From: an uncultured Glaciecola sp.
Lineage (GTDB): Bacteria; Pseudomonadota; Gammaproteobacteria; Enterobacterales; Alteromonadaceae
Reading direction: 5' to 3'
NCBI GenBank assembly: GCA_937125395.1
Contig: CAKZLI010000054.1
Coordinates: 176,839 to 240,838 of the forward strand
Length of the DNA stretch: 64,000 nucleotides
Shown: in pieces, positions 1 through 8,673 of the stretch
Numbering within the stretch: position 1 is the stretch's first letter
How the letters are laid out: every line of letters starts with the position of its first letter
Program-made: the position numbers and the translations under genes
Notes under the pieces: model-generated
Seen by the model: the letters and a program-made list of their open reading frames with translations, nothing else
Databases searched by the model: none
Told to the model about the DNA's origin: nothing

Positions 1-2
1 GT

Positions 3-968
3 GCAGTCGGCGGCACAGGGTTAGGATTAACGATTTCAAAACAACTTGTTATGCTCCTTGGTGGACACATTGGATATAATGAAAAGTATGATAACGGTGC
101 AGAATTTTGGTTTACCATCTCCACGACACTTGCAACCCACACACCGATTTCTCGCCAGCAAGATAGCCTAACCTCATTTATCTTAGTAGGTTGTCCTGAA
201 TATGAGGCGCAAATATACACTCAGGTTGATCCACAACAATGCCAGATTCGATATGCTCAGGATGCACAAATGTGCATATCAATGTTACACCAGGAAATGC
301 TTACCGTCGTCAATGGTTGTTTATTTATTAGTAATGACATTCAAGGTATGTCAGGTATTGAACTGGCCAAGGCTATTCGTTCACAGCGTATTTTTGATCA
401 TTTGTATCTCTTTTTAATTGATGTGGTACTGTCAGATGAAGAAGTAAAACCATTTGTCGATATTGGTGTTAACGGCATTTTTTACGATTTTTCAGCCCAA
501 ACAACCTTGCCTTATTTGCATGAAAAAATACTCAACATCGGTATGCGTCCGGCGATATTTCCTTTTTACTCACAACAATCTAACACTACCCAAGATAATC
601 GAATATTGCTCGTTGAGGATAATGAAATCAACCAAGCCGTCGCACAAAGTATGTTGCAAAAGATGGATTATGTGGTTGATGTGGCTGCCAATGGACGCTT
701 GGCATTGTCGATTTTGGCGTCCAACAAAACACGCTATAGCGCTATTCTCATGGACTGCCAAATGCCCGAACTAGATGGTTATGAGACGACTCACTGCATC
801 CGTACTGATGCGAAATATGCGACGCATCAATTTACCCCTATCATTGCATTGACCGCACACGCTATGGAAGGCGATGAGATAAAATGCCTCACCGCTGGGA
901 TGAACAGTTATATCGCAAAGCCGATTAAAGCTGCGTCTTTACAGCACGAGTTAGAAAAATGGATATAA
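3..968 (+). CDS. Hybrid sensor histidine kinase, C-terminal part (5' end outside window)
   Basis: This is the end of a hybrid two-component sensor kinase. Codons in frame from position 3 read GGTGLGLTISKQLV, the G2 box of the HATPase_c ATP-binding domain, so the ATG at 51 is internal and the gene begins left of the window. Two receiver domains follow. The first (about 180-540) is degenerate: it lacks the acidic pair at its start and has a shortened DIQGMSG loop around the usual phosphoacceptor. The second (about 600-960) is canonical, with VEDNEIN, LMDCQMPELDG carrying the phosphoacceptor Asp, LTA, and a KP near the end. No Hpt domain follows before the stop. The input signal cannot be told because the sensor part is missing. 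Confidence 0.9.
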   Translation, partial: AVGGTGLGLTISKQLVMLLGGHIGYNEKYDNGAEFWFTISTTLATHTPISRQQDSLTSFILVGCPEYEAQIYTQVDPQQCQIRYAQDAQMCISMLHQEMLTVVNGCLFISNDIQGMSGIELAKAIRSQRIFDHLYLFLIDVVLSDEEVKPFVDIGVNGIFYDFSAQTTLPYLHEKILNIGMRPAIFPFYSQQSNTTQDNRILLVEDNEINQAVAQSMLQKMDYVVDVAANGRLALSILASNKTRYSAILMDCQMPELDGYETTHCIRTDAKYATHQFTPIIALTAHAMEGDEIKCLTAGMNSYIAKPIKAASLQHELEKWI

Positions 969-972
969 ATGC

Positions 973-1230
973 TTAATAGTTATCGTGAATAGCTTTGAGT
1001 TTTTTTTCAAACGATTCTTTGTGTTCAGGCTTTGCATAATCAAAGTGGTATTGGTTATGAAATCCAAATCGTAGTTTTACTAACGCATCTTCAATGAACA
1101 ATGTATACCCATCATGATCGGTGTACGCCGTTATCCCATCAAGTAGATACTCTCTATCTGACAGCACTCCATGATTTCTGATTTTATCAAAGACACTAAG
1201 CAAAAATCGGCTTTCTATTTCATTTTTCAT
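973..1230 (-). CDS. Small conserved protein, DUF3081-like
   Basis: An 85-residue soluble protein, convergent with the kinase gene and separated from it by 4 bases. The sequence is acidic and aromatic, with LDGITAYTDHDGYTLFIED and KLRFGFHNQYHFDY blocks, and has no signal peptide or membrane segment. From memory this matches the DUF3081 family of short gammaproteobacterial proteins of unknown function; the assignment is by recall and not by search. No role can be inferred from the neighbours. Confidence 0.65.
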   Translation of the reverse strand: MKNEIESRFLLSVFDKIRNHGVLSDREYLLDGITAYTDHDGYTLFIEDALVKLRFGFHNQYHFDYAKPEHKESFEKKLKAIHDNY

Positions 1231-1362
1231 CGGGCAAACCTTATTGGAATAGCTATACTTGTAGGATAGTTAATACACGGATCTTTACAAAGAAGTTTAC
1301 ACCATGTAAAAAATTATCGTAAATAGCTTGCGAAAGACATCAATATTTTGTATATTTTTATC

Positions 1363-1378
1363 ACTGGTCAGATGAGCT
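1363..1378 (+). promoter_or_regulatory. Possible FadR-type operator upstream of fadE-like gene
   Basis: ACTGGTCAGATGAGCT lies about 75 bases before the acyl-CoA dehydrogenase start. It keeps the CTGGTC core and several bases of the 17-base FadR consensus known from E. coli (CTGGTCNGACNTGTT), but the right half matches poorly. If real, it would link this beta-oxidation gene to long-chain acyl-CoA level. This is one site found by eye, so it is weak evidence. Confidence 0.3.
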
Positions 1379-1452
1379 GATGAGTTTATTTTTTAAACAA
1401 TATTCATCGGTACCATCGTATCAATATCAAACATGCAAAAGAGAGAACGATT

Positions 1453-3699
1453 ATGAGCATCAGAACTAGCCTTAAAAAAGTCTTACCCCCAATCTCAATT
1501 ACTGAGCAAGAAGCCTTAGACGCGGGTGACGTTTGGATAGAATCCTCGATTTATCAAGGCAAGCCTGACATGGCGGCTGTGCGTAACTTGCCAAGTGCAA
1601 GTTTAACGGCTGAAGAGCAAGCTTTCTTGGACGGCCCTGTGGTTGAGTTGATCAATATGATTGATGATTTTGCATTAGCCAACGAAAAACATATCCCACA
1701 ACCTGTGATTGATTTTTTGTGTCAGAACAAATTTTTCTCAATGATTATCCCGAAAAAATTCGGTGGTCTTGAATTCTCTCCCTACGCCAACTCAACGATC
1801 GTCGCTACGATAGCCGCCGCTTCAGGTGCGATTGCCGTTACGGTTATGGTACCTAATTCATTAGGGCCGGGTGAACTGTTGATGCATTATGGTACACAAG
1901 ACCAACAAAATTACTGGTTGCCACGTCTATCTGTCGGCACTGATATTCCTTGCTTTGCATTAACGGGTCCTGAAGCCGGATCTGATGCAGGTTCAATTCC
2001 AGATGCAGGATTTGTTACCAAAGGCATGTATAACGGTGAAGAAGTGCTCGGTTTATCTGTCTCATGGGACAAGCGTTACATCACATTGGCACCCATCGCG
2101 ACAGTATTAGGGTTAGCGTTTAAAGTATTCGATCCTGATAACCTACTTGGTGATGAACTTGAATTAGGCATTACCTGTGCCTTGTTACCTAAATCACACC
2201 CTGGCGTAGAGCTTGGTAATCGCCATGACCCTATGGGTGTGCGTTTTTATAACGGCACAACACGCGGTAAAGATGTGTTTATTCCAATGGAATTTATTAT
2301 TGGCGGGCAAGAAAACATTGGTCGCGGTTGGCAAATGCTTGTGAGCTGTTTAGGCGCTGGTCGCGGTATTTCATTACCAGCAATGGGTGTTGCAACGGCA
2401 CAAAGTGCGTTTAAATCAACCGCAGAATATTCATTTGTGCGTGAACAATTTGGTGTACCAATTGGGCGTTTTGAAGGTATTCAAGAAAAAATGGCCGATA
2501 TCGCAGGTAAAACCTTTTTGCTTGAAGCAATGCGAGTATTAACCACTGAAGGACTAGGCGAAGGGATCAAACCATCGGTTGTTACTGCGATGGCTAAATA
2601 TCACATGACTGAACTTGGGCGTGATGTGATCAACTCAGCAATGGATGTGCAGGCAGGTAAAGCTATTCAACGGGGTCCACAAAACACACTAGCGAATGGT
2701 TATGCGTCAATCCCAATTGCGATTACAGTTGAAGGGGCGAATATTTTAACCCGTAACCTGATGATTTTTGGTCAAGGCGCAATGCGTTGTCACCCGTACT
2801 TAAAAGATATGGTGGATTTAATTCATTCTGACGACAAAGCCGCTGATGCACCGTTTAATAAAATACTCGCTAAGACAGTATGGTTTAGTACTAAGAACGC
2901 ACTGCGCAGTATCAAAAACAGCTATGTGCCATTCTTGCGTCGCTCTGAATCATCACTACCAGAAGTGAAGCAGTATGAGCAACGCTTAAATAGTTTATCT
3001 GCCAAATTAGCTCCGTTAGCAGATTTATCATTATTAGTACTTGGTGGTGATCTTAAAAAAGCCGAGTTACTCTCAGCCCGTCTTGGTGATGTAATGAGTT
3101 ACACCTACGCAGCGATGGCGACCATTCGTTTTTATGAGCAACGCGTCACCAACCGTGCAGAAGCTAAGCCTTATTTTGACTATGCAATGCAGTGGGCACT
3201 TGCTCAAGCTGAACAAGCGATAGTGAATTTTGTCAATAACTTCCCTAACACGCCAACGCGTGGATTAATGCGTGTCATTACTAACACTTACACAACTAGC
3301 GTTGCGACGATTAGTGATGATTTGGTGAGAGAGTTATCAACCGCAGCAATGCAAGATAACTCTATCAAAGCGGAGTTGACGCATTTGATCAAAATCAAAT
3401 CCGGTGATGGCAATGACATCAATGCTCAAGCGTTTAAAGCGAAGCATGCTGTTATGCCTATTTTGAGCAAAGTGCAAAAAGCCCTGCGCGCACAACCTGT
3501 TGTTCCGTTTATCTCATTTGAGCATGCGGTTAATCAGCTATTGTCAGCAGAGCAAATTACGCAAGACGAGTTCACCGCGTTACTCGCTTATAACGAAAAG
3601 CGTAAATTATCGGTACGGGTTGATGAATTCACGTTTGATCTAGAACTTGTTGATGTTGCAGGTAAGCCTGTTGTTGCTTCCCATAGTGATGCTGCATAA
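1453..3699 (+). CDS. Acyl-CoA dehydrogenase, FadE family
   Basis: A 748-residue flavoprotein expected to catalyse the first, FAD-dependent step of fatty acid beta-oxidation (acyl-CoA to trans-2-enoyl-CoA). The middle and C-terminal acyl-CoA dehydrogenase domains span about residues 80-450: FALTGPEAGSDAGS is the flavin/substrate loop, and SFVREQFGVPIGRFEGIQEKM and the GANILTRNLMIFGQGA region follow. The remaining ~280 residues match the C-terminal extension (DUF1974) typical of FadE. It is shorter than E. coli FadE (about 814 residues), mainly because it lacks the N-terminal membrane segments. The start at 1453 follows a GAGAGAACG Shine-Dalgarno region. The gene is monocistronic, with a strong terminator directly after it. 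Confidence 0.9.
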   Translation: MSIRTSLKKVLPPISITEQEALDAGDVWIESSIYQGKPDMAAVRNLPSASLTAEEQAFLDGPVVELINMIDDFALANEKHIPQPVIDFLCQNKFFSMIIPKKFGGLEFSPYANSTIVATIAAASGAIAVTVMVPNSLGPGELLMHYGTQDQQNYWLPRLSVGTDIPCFALTGPEAGSDAGSIPDAGFVTKGMYNGEEVLGLSVSWDKRYITLAPIATVLGLAFKVFDPDNLLGDELELGITCALLPKSHPGVELGNRHDPMGVRFYNGTTRGKDVFIPMEFIIGGQENIGRGWQMLVSCLGAGRGISLPAMGVATAQSAFKSTAEYSFVREQFGVPIGRFEGIQEKMADIAGKTFLLEAMRVLTTEGLGEGIKPSVVTAMAKYHMTELGRDVINSAMDVQAGKAIQRGPQNTLANGYASIPIAITVEGANILTRNLMIFGQGAMRCHPYLKDMVDLIHSDDKAADAPFNKILAKTVWFSTKNALRSIKNSYVPFLRRSESSLPEVKQYEQRLNSLSAKLAPLADLSLLVLGGDLKKAELLSARLGDVMSYTYAAMATIRFYEQRVTNRAEAKPYFDYAMQWALAQAEQAIVNFVNNFPNTPTRGLMRVITNTYTTSVATISDDLVRELSTAAMQDNSIKAELTHLIKIKSGDGNDINAQAFKAKHAVMPILSKVQKALRAQPVVPFISFEHAVNQLLSAEQITQDEFTALLAYNEKRKLSVRVDEFTFDLELVDVAGKPVVASHSDAA

Positions 3700-3717
3700 C
3701 TTAGTATCAAATCTTTG

Positions 3718-3744
3718 GGCTGCTATTTTAGCAGCCTTTTTTTT
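3718..3744 (+). terminator. Rho-independent terminator after fadE-like gene
   Basis: GGCTGCT and AGCAGCC form a 7-base-pair stem around an ATTTT loop, followed directly by eight T residues. It lies 18 bases after the stop codon of the FadE-like gene, so the gene probably ends its transcript here. Confidence 0.9.
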
Positions 3745-3866
3745 GATTAAAAAAAGGGCAATTCTCGATAATTTAACCCTAATATCATCTGATCATTGGA
3801 ATAAATCCGCACATCACTTATTATCACCAGACTATTTAGCAACAATCCATCATCACTGAGTGACCC

Positions 3867-4457
3867 ATGGCCCAACTATATTTTTATTATTCTGCAATGA
3901 ATGCGGGTAAATCTACCGCCCTACTGCAATCGGCATATAACTATGAAGAACGGGGTATGCGCAGTGAAATATTCACCGCTGCATTGGATCATCGATTTGG
4001 TGAAGGAAAGGTCACATCACGAATAGGTTTAGCAAAGCCTGCACATCTGTTTTCACCTGACACCAATATGTTTGAACAGATCCAAGCACTGCATAATGAA
4101 CAGCACCTTCACAGTGTTTTTATTGATGAAGCGCAATTTTTGTCTAAGCAGCAGGTCATGCAGCTGATTCATGTCGTGGATGACCTTAATATTCCTGTAC
4201 TTGCGTATGGTTTGCGCACTGATTTTTTAGGTGAAACCTTTGCCGGTAGTCATTATCTATTAGCTTGGGCGGATAAACTAACCGAACTCAAAACCGTCTG
4301 CCATTGTGGCCGTAAAGCCAATTTTGTTGTGCGTATTGATGCTAATGGGCATGCCATTAAAGAAGGCGCGCAAGTTGAGATTGGTGGCAATGACCGATAT
4401 GAATCTATGTGTCGCAAACATTTTAAAACCCTAGTGTGGGGGCATTTACCACTGTAA
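3867..4457 (+). CDS. tdk: Thymidine kinase (type II)
   Basis: A 196-residue thymidine kinase, phosphorylating thymidine with ATP in the pyrimidine salvage pathway. The P-loop is SAMNAGKST near residue 9, the Walker B/DEAQ motif is FIDEAQF near residue 90, and the lasso region has the zinc-binding cysteines (CHCGRKA, and MCRKHF near the C-terminus). The length fits the bacterial family (about 190-205). It sits alone between two fatty-acid genes and has about 110 bases of spacer on its right with no gene. Confidence 0.95.
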   Translation: MAQLYFYYSAMNAGKSTALLQSAYNYEERGMRSEIFTAALDHRFGEGKVTSRIGLAKPAHLFSPDTNMFEQIQALHNEQHLHSVFIDEAQFLSKQQVMQLIHVVDDLNIPVLAYGLRTDFLGETFAGSHYLLAWADKLTELKTVCHCGRKANFVVRIDANGHAIKEGAQVEIGGNDRYESMCRKHFKTLVWGHLPL

Positions 4458-4569
4458 TTTTTCGCTTACATATATTTTAGTGATAGATATTTGTCATTAA
4501 ATGATATTAGCTAGTCATCGATGGTTGGGGTAGTCTTTTAGCATTATTCCCAAACTACTGGATGCGATT

Positions 4570-5790
4570 ATGGATTTTTCACACTCACCTAAGACGCAAG
4601 AATACCTTGCCCGAGTCAAAGCATTTATTGCCGAGCATATTGCTCCTATCGAAGATGACGTCTATCAGTTTTCACATGATATTAATGCCCATGGTAATTT
4701 CCGTGAATGGCAATTACATCCTCAAGTTGAAGCACTCAAAAACACAGCCAGAGAAGCCGGATTAGCTAACTTATTCTTACCTGATGCTCAATTAGGCCAG
4801 GGATTAACGACGCTTGAATATGCACCTTTAGCCGAAGAAATGGGTCGATATGCCTTTGCCCCCGAAATATTCAATTGTAACGCGCCCGATACGGGTAATA
4901 TGGAAGTGTTATATCATTTTGGTTCAACAGCGCAACAAAACCAATGGTTAACCCCTCTACTAGCCGGTGAAATTCGCTCTGTTTTTGGTATGACAGAACC
5001 GCAAGTGGCATCAAGCGATGCGACAAATATGGAAGCTCGGATCACATTTGAAGATGATGAGGTTGTGATCAACGGCACCAAATGGTGGTCAACCGGATTA
5101 GGTCACCCGAATGCCAAAGTCATTATTTTTATGGGGCTGTCTAACCCAGAAAACGACCGACATGCGCAACATTCTATGGTCTTAGTGCCCGTGGATAGTC
5201 AAGGTTTAACCATCAAGCGCATGTTAACGGCATACGGTGATTACGATGCGCCATACGGTCATGGTGAAATGGTATTTGACAACGTGCGTGTCCCTCGTGA
5301 AAATCTTATTGTTGGCGAAGGTCAAGGTTTTGCCATCGCACAAGGTCGCCTTGGTCCTGGTCGCATACACCATTGTATGCGGGCGATTGGTATGGCCGAA
5401 CAGGCATTGGAGATGGCCATCAAACGCGGTTTATCTCGGGTTGCATTCGGCAGTCCAATCATCGAATTAGGTGGTAATAAAGAACGCATTGCCAATGCTC
5501 GAATGGCGATTGAGCAAGCGAGATTATTAACCCTGCAAGCCGCATGGAAAATTGATAACTTAGGGGTTAAACACGCGATGGTAGATATCAGTGCTATCAA
5601 AGTAGTCGTCCCTAATATGCTTGAGAGTGTTGTGGATATGGCACTGCAAATGCACGGCGGTGCCGGCATGTGTAATGATTTTCCATTAGCCCGTTTTGCT
5701 GCTGGAGCACGGATGTTGCGTCTAGCTGATGGGCCTGATGAAGTGCATATGGCAATGGTATCTCGTCTAGAATTAAGAAAATACAAGTAA
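4570..5790 (+). CDS. Acyl-CoA dehydrogenase, ACAD10/11-like
   Basis: A 406-residue acyl-CoA dehydrogenase with N-terminal helical, beta and C-terminal helical domains in the normal order. FGMTEPQVASSDATN is the flavin-binding loop, WWSTGLGHP follows, and ALQMHGGAGMCNDFPLARF is the conserved C-terminal motif. It is the first gene of a same-strand run with an aminoglycoside-phosphotransferase-fold kinase 3 bases downstream, then an SDR. This pairing of dehydrogenase and kinase domain is what is fused in mammalian ACAD10/ACAD11, and separate in the Pseudomonas levulinate (lva) pathway, where phosphorylated 4-hydroxyacyl-CoAs are processed. I infer a similar role in 4-hydroxy or other substituted acyl-CoA catabolism; a plain acyl-CoA dehydrogenase cannot be excluded. 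Confidence 0.88.
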   Translation: MDFSHSPKTQEYLARVKAFIAEHIAPIEDDVYQFSHDINAHGNFREWQLHPQVEALKNTAREAGLANLFLPDAQLGQGLTTLEYAPLAEEMGRYAFAPEIFNCNAPDTGNMEVLYHFGSTAQQNQWLTPLLAGEIRSVFGMTEPQVASSDATNMEARITFEDDEVVINGTKWWSTGLGHPNAKVIIFMGLSNPENDRHAQHSMVLVPVDSQGLTIKRMLTAYGDYDAPYGHGEMVFDNVRVPRENLIVGEGQGFAIAQGRLGPGRIHHCMRAIGMAEQALEMAIKRGLSRVAFGSPIIELGGNKERIANARMAIEQARLLTLQAAWKIDNLGVKHAMVDISAIKVVVPNMLESVVDMALQMHGGAGMCNDFPLARFAAGARMLRLADGPDEVHMAMVSRLELRKYK

Positions 5791-5793
5791 ACC

Positions 5794-6915
5794 ATGTCTA
5801 ATTCTACTCGCTCTACCCCACCCACCTCTACGACCCAAGCCAAGCCTGGAGAGTACCTTGACCAAGCAAAAGGAGTCCGCCAAGGCGAGGAGCTTGATCT
5901 TACTCGGTTGCAGCCGTGGCTAGCCGACACCCTGCAGCTTGATGCACAGGTATCACCCAGCATTACACAATACGCTGGCGGTGCATCCAATTGGACTTAT
6001 TGTCTGGCCTATCCCGACCAATCCATCATATTGCGCCGTGCCCCGCAAGGTACAAAAGCCAAAGGCGCACATGATATGGGACGAGAATTTACTCTACAAC
6101 AAGCTTTAAAACCGGTTTACCCATTAGTGCCAGACATGCTGGGTCACAGCAGCGATATCAGTATTATTGGAACTGAGTTTTATGTCATGGAAAAACTCAA
6201 CGGGATCATCCCGCGCAGTAATTTACCGAAAGGCTTACAGCTTTCTTCTGCACAAGTAACGACATTGTGTACCAATGCACTTGATAGTTTGATTGCATTG
6301 CATCAAGTAGATTATAAGGCTGCTAATTTAACCAATCTGGCGAAAGGCACAGGCTACGTTCAACGCCAGATTGATGGATGGTGCGCACGGTATCGCAAAG
6401 CAAAAACCTGGAATGTACCGGCTGCTACTGGCGTAATGGACTGGTTGCAAGCGAATATCCCCGCTCAAGAAACCATTTGTTTGACGCACAATGATTTTCG
6501 TTTTGATAATTTAGTGTTAGCCCAGGACGATCCAACTCGCATCATTGGTGTGCTTGATTGGGAACTGGCCACTTTAGGCGATCCCTTGATGGATTTGGGC
6601 AATACGCTGGCATATTGGGTACAAGCTGATGATGATTTCATTGCTCGGAGTACACGGCGACAGCCCACACATTTACCCGGTATGTTAACGCGAGCCGAAG
6701 TCATTGAGTACTATGCACAAAAGACGGGTACAGATGTCAGTCACTTTGCTTTTTATGAAGTGTATGGCTTGTTTCGCTTGGCGGCCATTGTAATGCAAAT
6801 TTACTACCGTTATCATCACAAACAAACTCGTAACCCAGCATTCAAACATTTATGGTTTTTTACGCATTATTTGCTTTATCGTTGCAACAAAATAATAAAA
6901 AAAGCAAACCGTTAA
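5794..6915 (+). CDS. APH-fold phosphotransferase family protein (ACAD10/11-type kinase)
   Basis: A 373-residue kinase of the aminoglycoside phosphotransferase/choline kinase fold. It shows YAGGASNWTY (glycine-rich loop), LRRAPQG (ATP-binding region), the catalytic loop LTHNDFRFDNLVL and the metal-binding GVLDWELATLGDPLMDL. These are the hallmarks of the ACAD10/11 and LvaA subgroup and not of drug-modifying enzymes. It starts 3 bases after the acyl-CoA dehydrogenase stop, so the two are very likely co-translated. The inferred role is phosphorylation of a hydroxyacyl-CoA so that the partner dehydrogenase can complete its removal. The first ~25 residues are a Ser/Thr/Pro-rich tail that may be unstructured. 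Confidence 0.85.
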   Translation: MSNSTRSTPPTSTTQAKPGEYLDQAKGVRQGEELDLTRLQPWLADTLQLDAQVSPSITQYAGGASNWTYCLAYPDQSIILRRAPQGTKAKGAHDMGREFTLQQALKPVYPLVPDMLGHSSDISIIGTEFYVMEKLNGIIPRSNLPKGLQLSSAQVTTLCTNALDSLIALHQVDYKAANLTNLAKGTGYVQRQIDGWCARYRKAKTWNVPAATGVMDWLQANIPAQETICLTHNDFRFDNLVLAQDDPTRIIGVLDWELATLGDPLMDLGNTLAYWVQADDDFIARSTRRQPTHLPGMLTRAEVIEYYAQKTGTDVSHFAFYEVYGLFRLAAIVMQIYYRYHHKQTRNPAFKHLWFFTHYLLYRCNKIIKKANR

Positions 6916-6950
6916 ACCACTAACCATATACTTACAGGATACCGTTCGTT

Positions 6951-7715
6951 ATGCCTAAACATGCACAAACCAGACAAAACATATTGATTACCGGAGCCAG
7001 CTCAGGTCTTGGTAAAGGCATGGCTGTTGAATTCGCCAAAATGGGGCGAAATCTCGCGTTGTGTGCCCGTCGGGTCGAACGCTTAACGGAGCTTCAAGCG
7101 GAGCTATTAGCGATTAATCCGGAAATTAAGGTGTTAATTAAATCCCTTGATGTAAACGACCACGATGCCGTATTTACCGTTTTCAAAGAATTTGATGCTG
7201 AAATGGGCGGGCTTGACCGAATCATTGTCAATGCAGGTATGGGCAAAGGTGCATCGATTGGCACTGGATACTTTTATGCCAACAAACAAACGGCTGAAAC
7301 TAACTTTGTTGCGGCTTTAGCACAATGTGAAGCGGCATTAGAGATTTTTAGAGCCAAAAACAACGGCCATCTCGTTACGATTTCCTCCATATCAGCAGTC
7401 AGTAGCTACCGTCGGGCGATGACGGTCTATGCAGCCTCCAAATCTGCTTTAAGCTCAATGTCTGAAGGGATGCGTATTGATTTGATGGATACTGATATTA
7501 ATGTATCGACCGTCCATCCCGGCTTTATCCGCAGCGAAATTAATGAAAAAGTAAAAAAAGTCCCGTTCATTGTAGACACCGAGACCGGTTGCAAAGCCAT
7601 GGTTAAAGCCATCGAAAAAGAAGGCGAAAACTCGTATGTGCCTAGTTGGCCATGGGCTTTCTTACAACTCTTTTTACGGATTGCTCCTAAATCCATTTTA
7701 CGTAAAATGAGTTAA
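6951..7715 (+). CDS. SDR family oxidoreductase
   Basis: A 254-residue classical short-chain dehydrogenase/reductase. The nucleotide site TGASSGLGKGM is near residue 14, NAGMG near 95, the catalytic Ser lies in ISSISAVSS and the YxxxK pair in VYAASKSAL. The start follows TTACAGGATACC. It is 35 bases after the kinase gene and 13 before the BASS transporter, hence probably in one operon with the acyl-CoA dehydrogenase. In the lva pathway an SDR reduces levulinyl-CoA to 4-hydroxyvaleryl-CoA; a comparable keto/hydroxy interconversion is the best guess here. The actual substrate cannot be read from sequence. Confidence 0.85.
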   Translation: MPKHAQTRQNILITGASSGLGKGMAVEFAKMGRNLALCARRVERLTELQAELLAINPEIKVLIKSLDVNDHDAVFTVFKEFDAEMGGLDRIIVNAGMGKGASIGTGYFYANKQTAETNFVAALAQCEAALEIFRAKNNGHLVTISSISAVSSYRRAMTVYAASKSALSSMSEGMRIDLMDTDINVSTVHPGFIRSEINEKVKKVPFIVDTETGCKAMVKAIEKEGENSYVPSWPWAFLQLFLRIAPKSILRKMS

Positions 7716-7728
7716 TCAGGAATACCTT

Positions 7729-8604
7729 ATGGAAGCCTCATTTTTTACCCAAGTGCTCCTCCCTGCTAGCTTAGCAATGATCATGTTTGGTATGGGGCTG
7801 ACCCTGACTTTAACTGATTTTAAACGCCTTTTTCACACGCCCAAAGCGGTTAGTCTAGGCTTGTTTGGGCAAATGATTTGTTTACCATTATTAGCATTTG
7901 CAATGTGCATTGCTTTGAATGTGGCGCCGCATATCGCGATTGGTATTATGGTACTTGCCGCTTGTCCTGGCGGCACATCATCTAATCTATTAAGTCATAT
8001 TGGTCGAGCTAATTTAGCACTATCGGTTTCATTAACGGCTATCACTACGATTGTCTGTGTGATCTCAACGCCTTGGTTGATCAAGTTTAGCGTGGATTAT
8101 TTTACGATCTTACCCAAAGAATCGTTTTCCTTGATAAAGACCTCATTAAGCCTGTTGGTGATCACTTTGATCCCTATTATCATCGGCATGAGTGTGCGCC
8201 ATTATGCTTTGGCGTTTGCGCAACGCACTGAAGGGATGTTCCGGCATTTATCAACACTTTTTTTATTTTCGATGATTATCCTTATAGCAATTGATGAACA
8301 AGATATGTTGGTCGAGTCATTCCCTGATGTGTTCATTTTAACTTTTGGCTTAAATCTATTAGCGACGATTGTCGGTGTGGTCTTAGCCCGCTTAGGCAAT
8401 TTGAATGATAACGATGCTGTGACTTTGGGGATTGAAGTCGGCACACAAAACGCGACGATGTCGATCCTCATCTCAGTATCATTTTTAAACCATCCTGAAT
8501 ATGCTATTGCCTCTGGTGTGTATGGTGTGACCATGTATGTTGGTGCTTTTTTATTGATTTTATCGCGTAAAAAACAGTGGTTTGGATTTGGTTTAAAAGC
8601 CTAA
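7729..8604 (+). CDS. Bile acid:sodium symporter (BASS) family transporter
   Basis: A 291-residue inner-membrane protein with about nine hydrophobic segments over its whole length. FGMGLTLTLTDFKRL near residue 20, AACPGGTSSNLLSHIGRANL near 80 and EVGTQNATMSILI near 240 match the BASS family (sodium-coupled uptake of organic acids and steroids). It follows the SDR by 13 bases and closes the acyl-CoA dehydrogenase/kinase/SDR group. Its place suggests it imports the acid that this group degrades. The family also includes pantothenate and 2-keto acid carriers, so the cargo is open. Confidence 0.85.
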   Translation: MEASFFTQVLLPASLAMIMFGMGLTLTLTDFKRLFHTPKAVSLGLFGQMICLPLLAFAMCIALNVAPHIAIGIMVLAACPGGTSSNLLSHIGRANLALSVSLTAITTIVCVISTPWLIKFSVDYFTILPKESFSLIKTSLSLLVITLIPIIIGMSVRHYALAFAQRTEGMFRHLSTLFLFSMIILIAIDEQDMLVESFPDVFILTFGLNLLATIVGVVLARLGNLNDNDAVTLGIEVGTQNATMSILISVSFLNHPEYAIASGVYGVTMYVGAFLLILSRKKQWFGFGLKA

Positions 8605-8673
8605 AGATCGGTTTTCCTTTATACAATTATCCGTTACAATCAGTTAATCATAATTGGTAAAGGATATACTCAA

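Noticed and set aside
3647..3859. Small frame after the FadE-like gene
   Set aside because: It overlaps the gene's end and runs through the terminator hairpin; no ribosome site.
5322..5990. 222-codon minus-strand frame across the acyl-CoA dehydrogenase/kinase junction
   Set aside because: Antisense to two well-supported genes; composition rich in Ser, Arg and Cys, as expected for a shadow frame.
5794..6915. Aminoglycoside resistance gene
   Set aside because: The APH fold is present, but motifs and the neighbouring acyl-CoA dehydrogenase fit the ACAD10/11-LvaA kinases.
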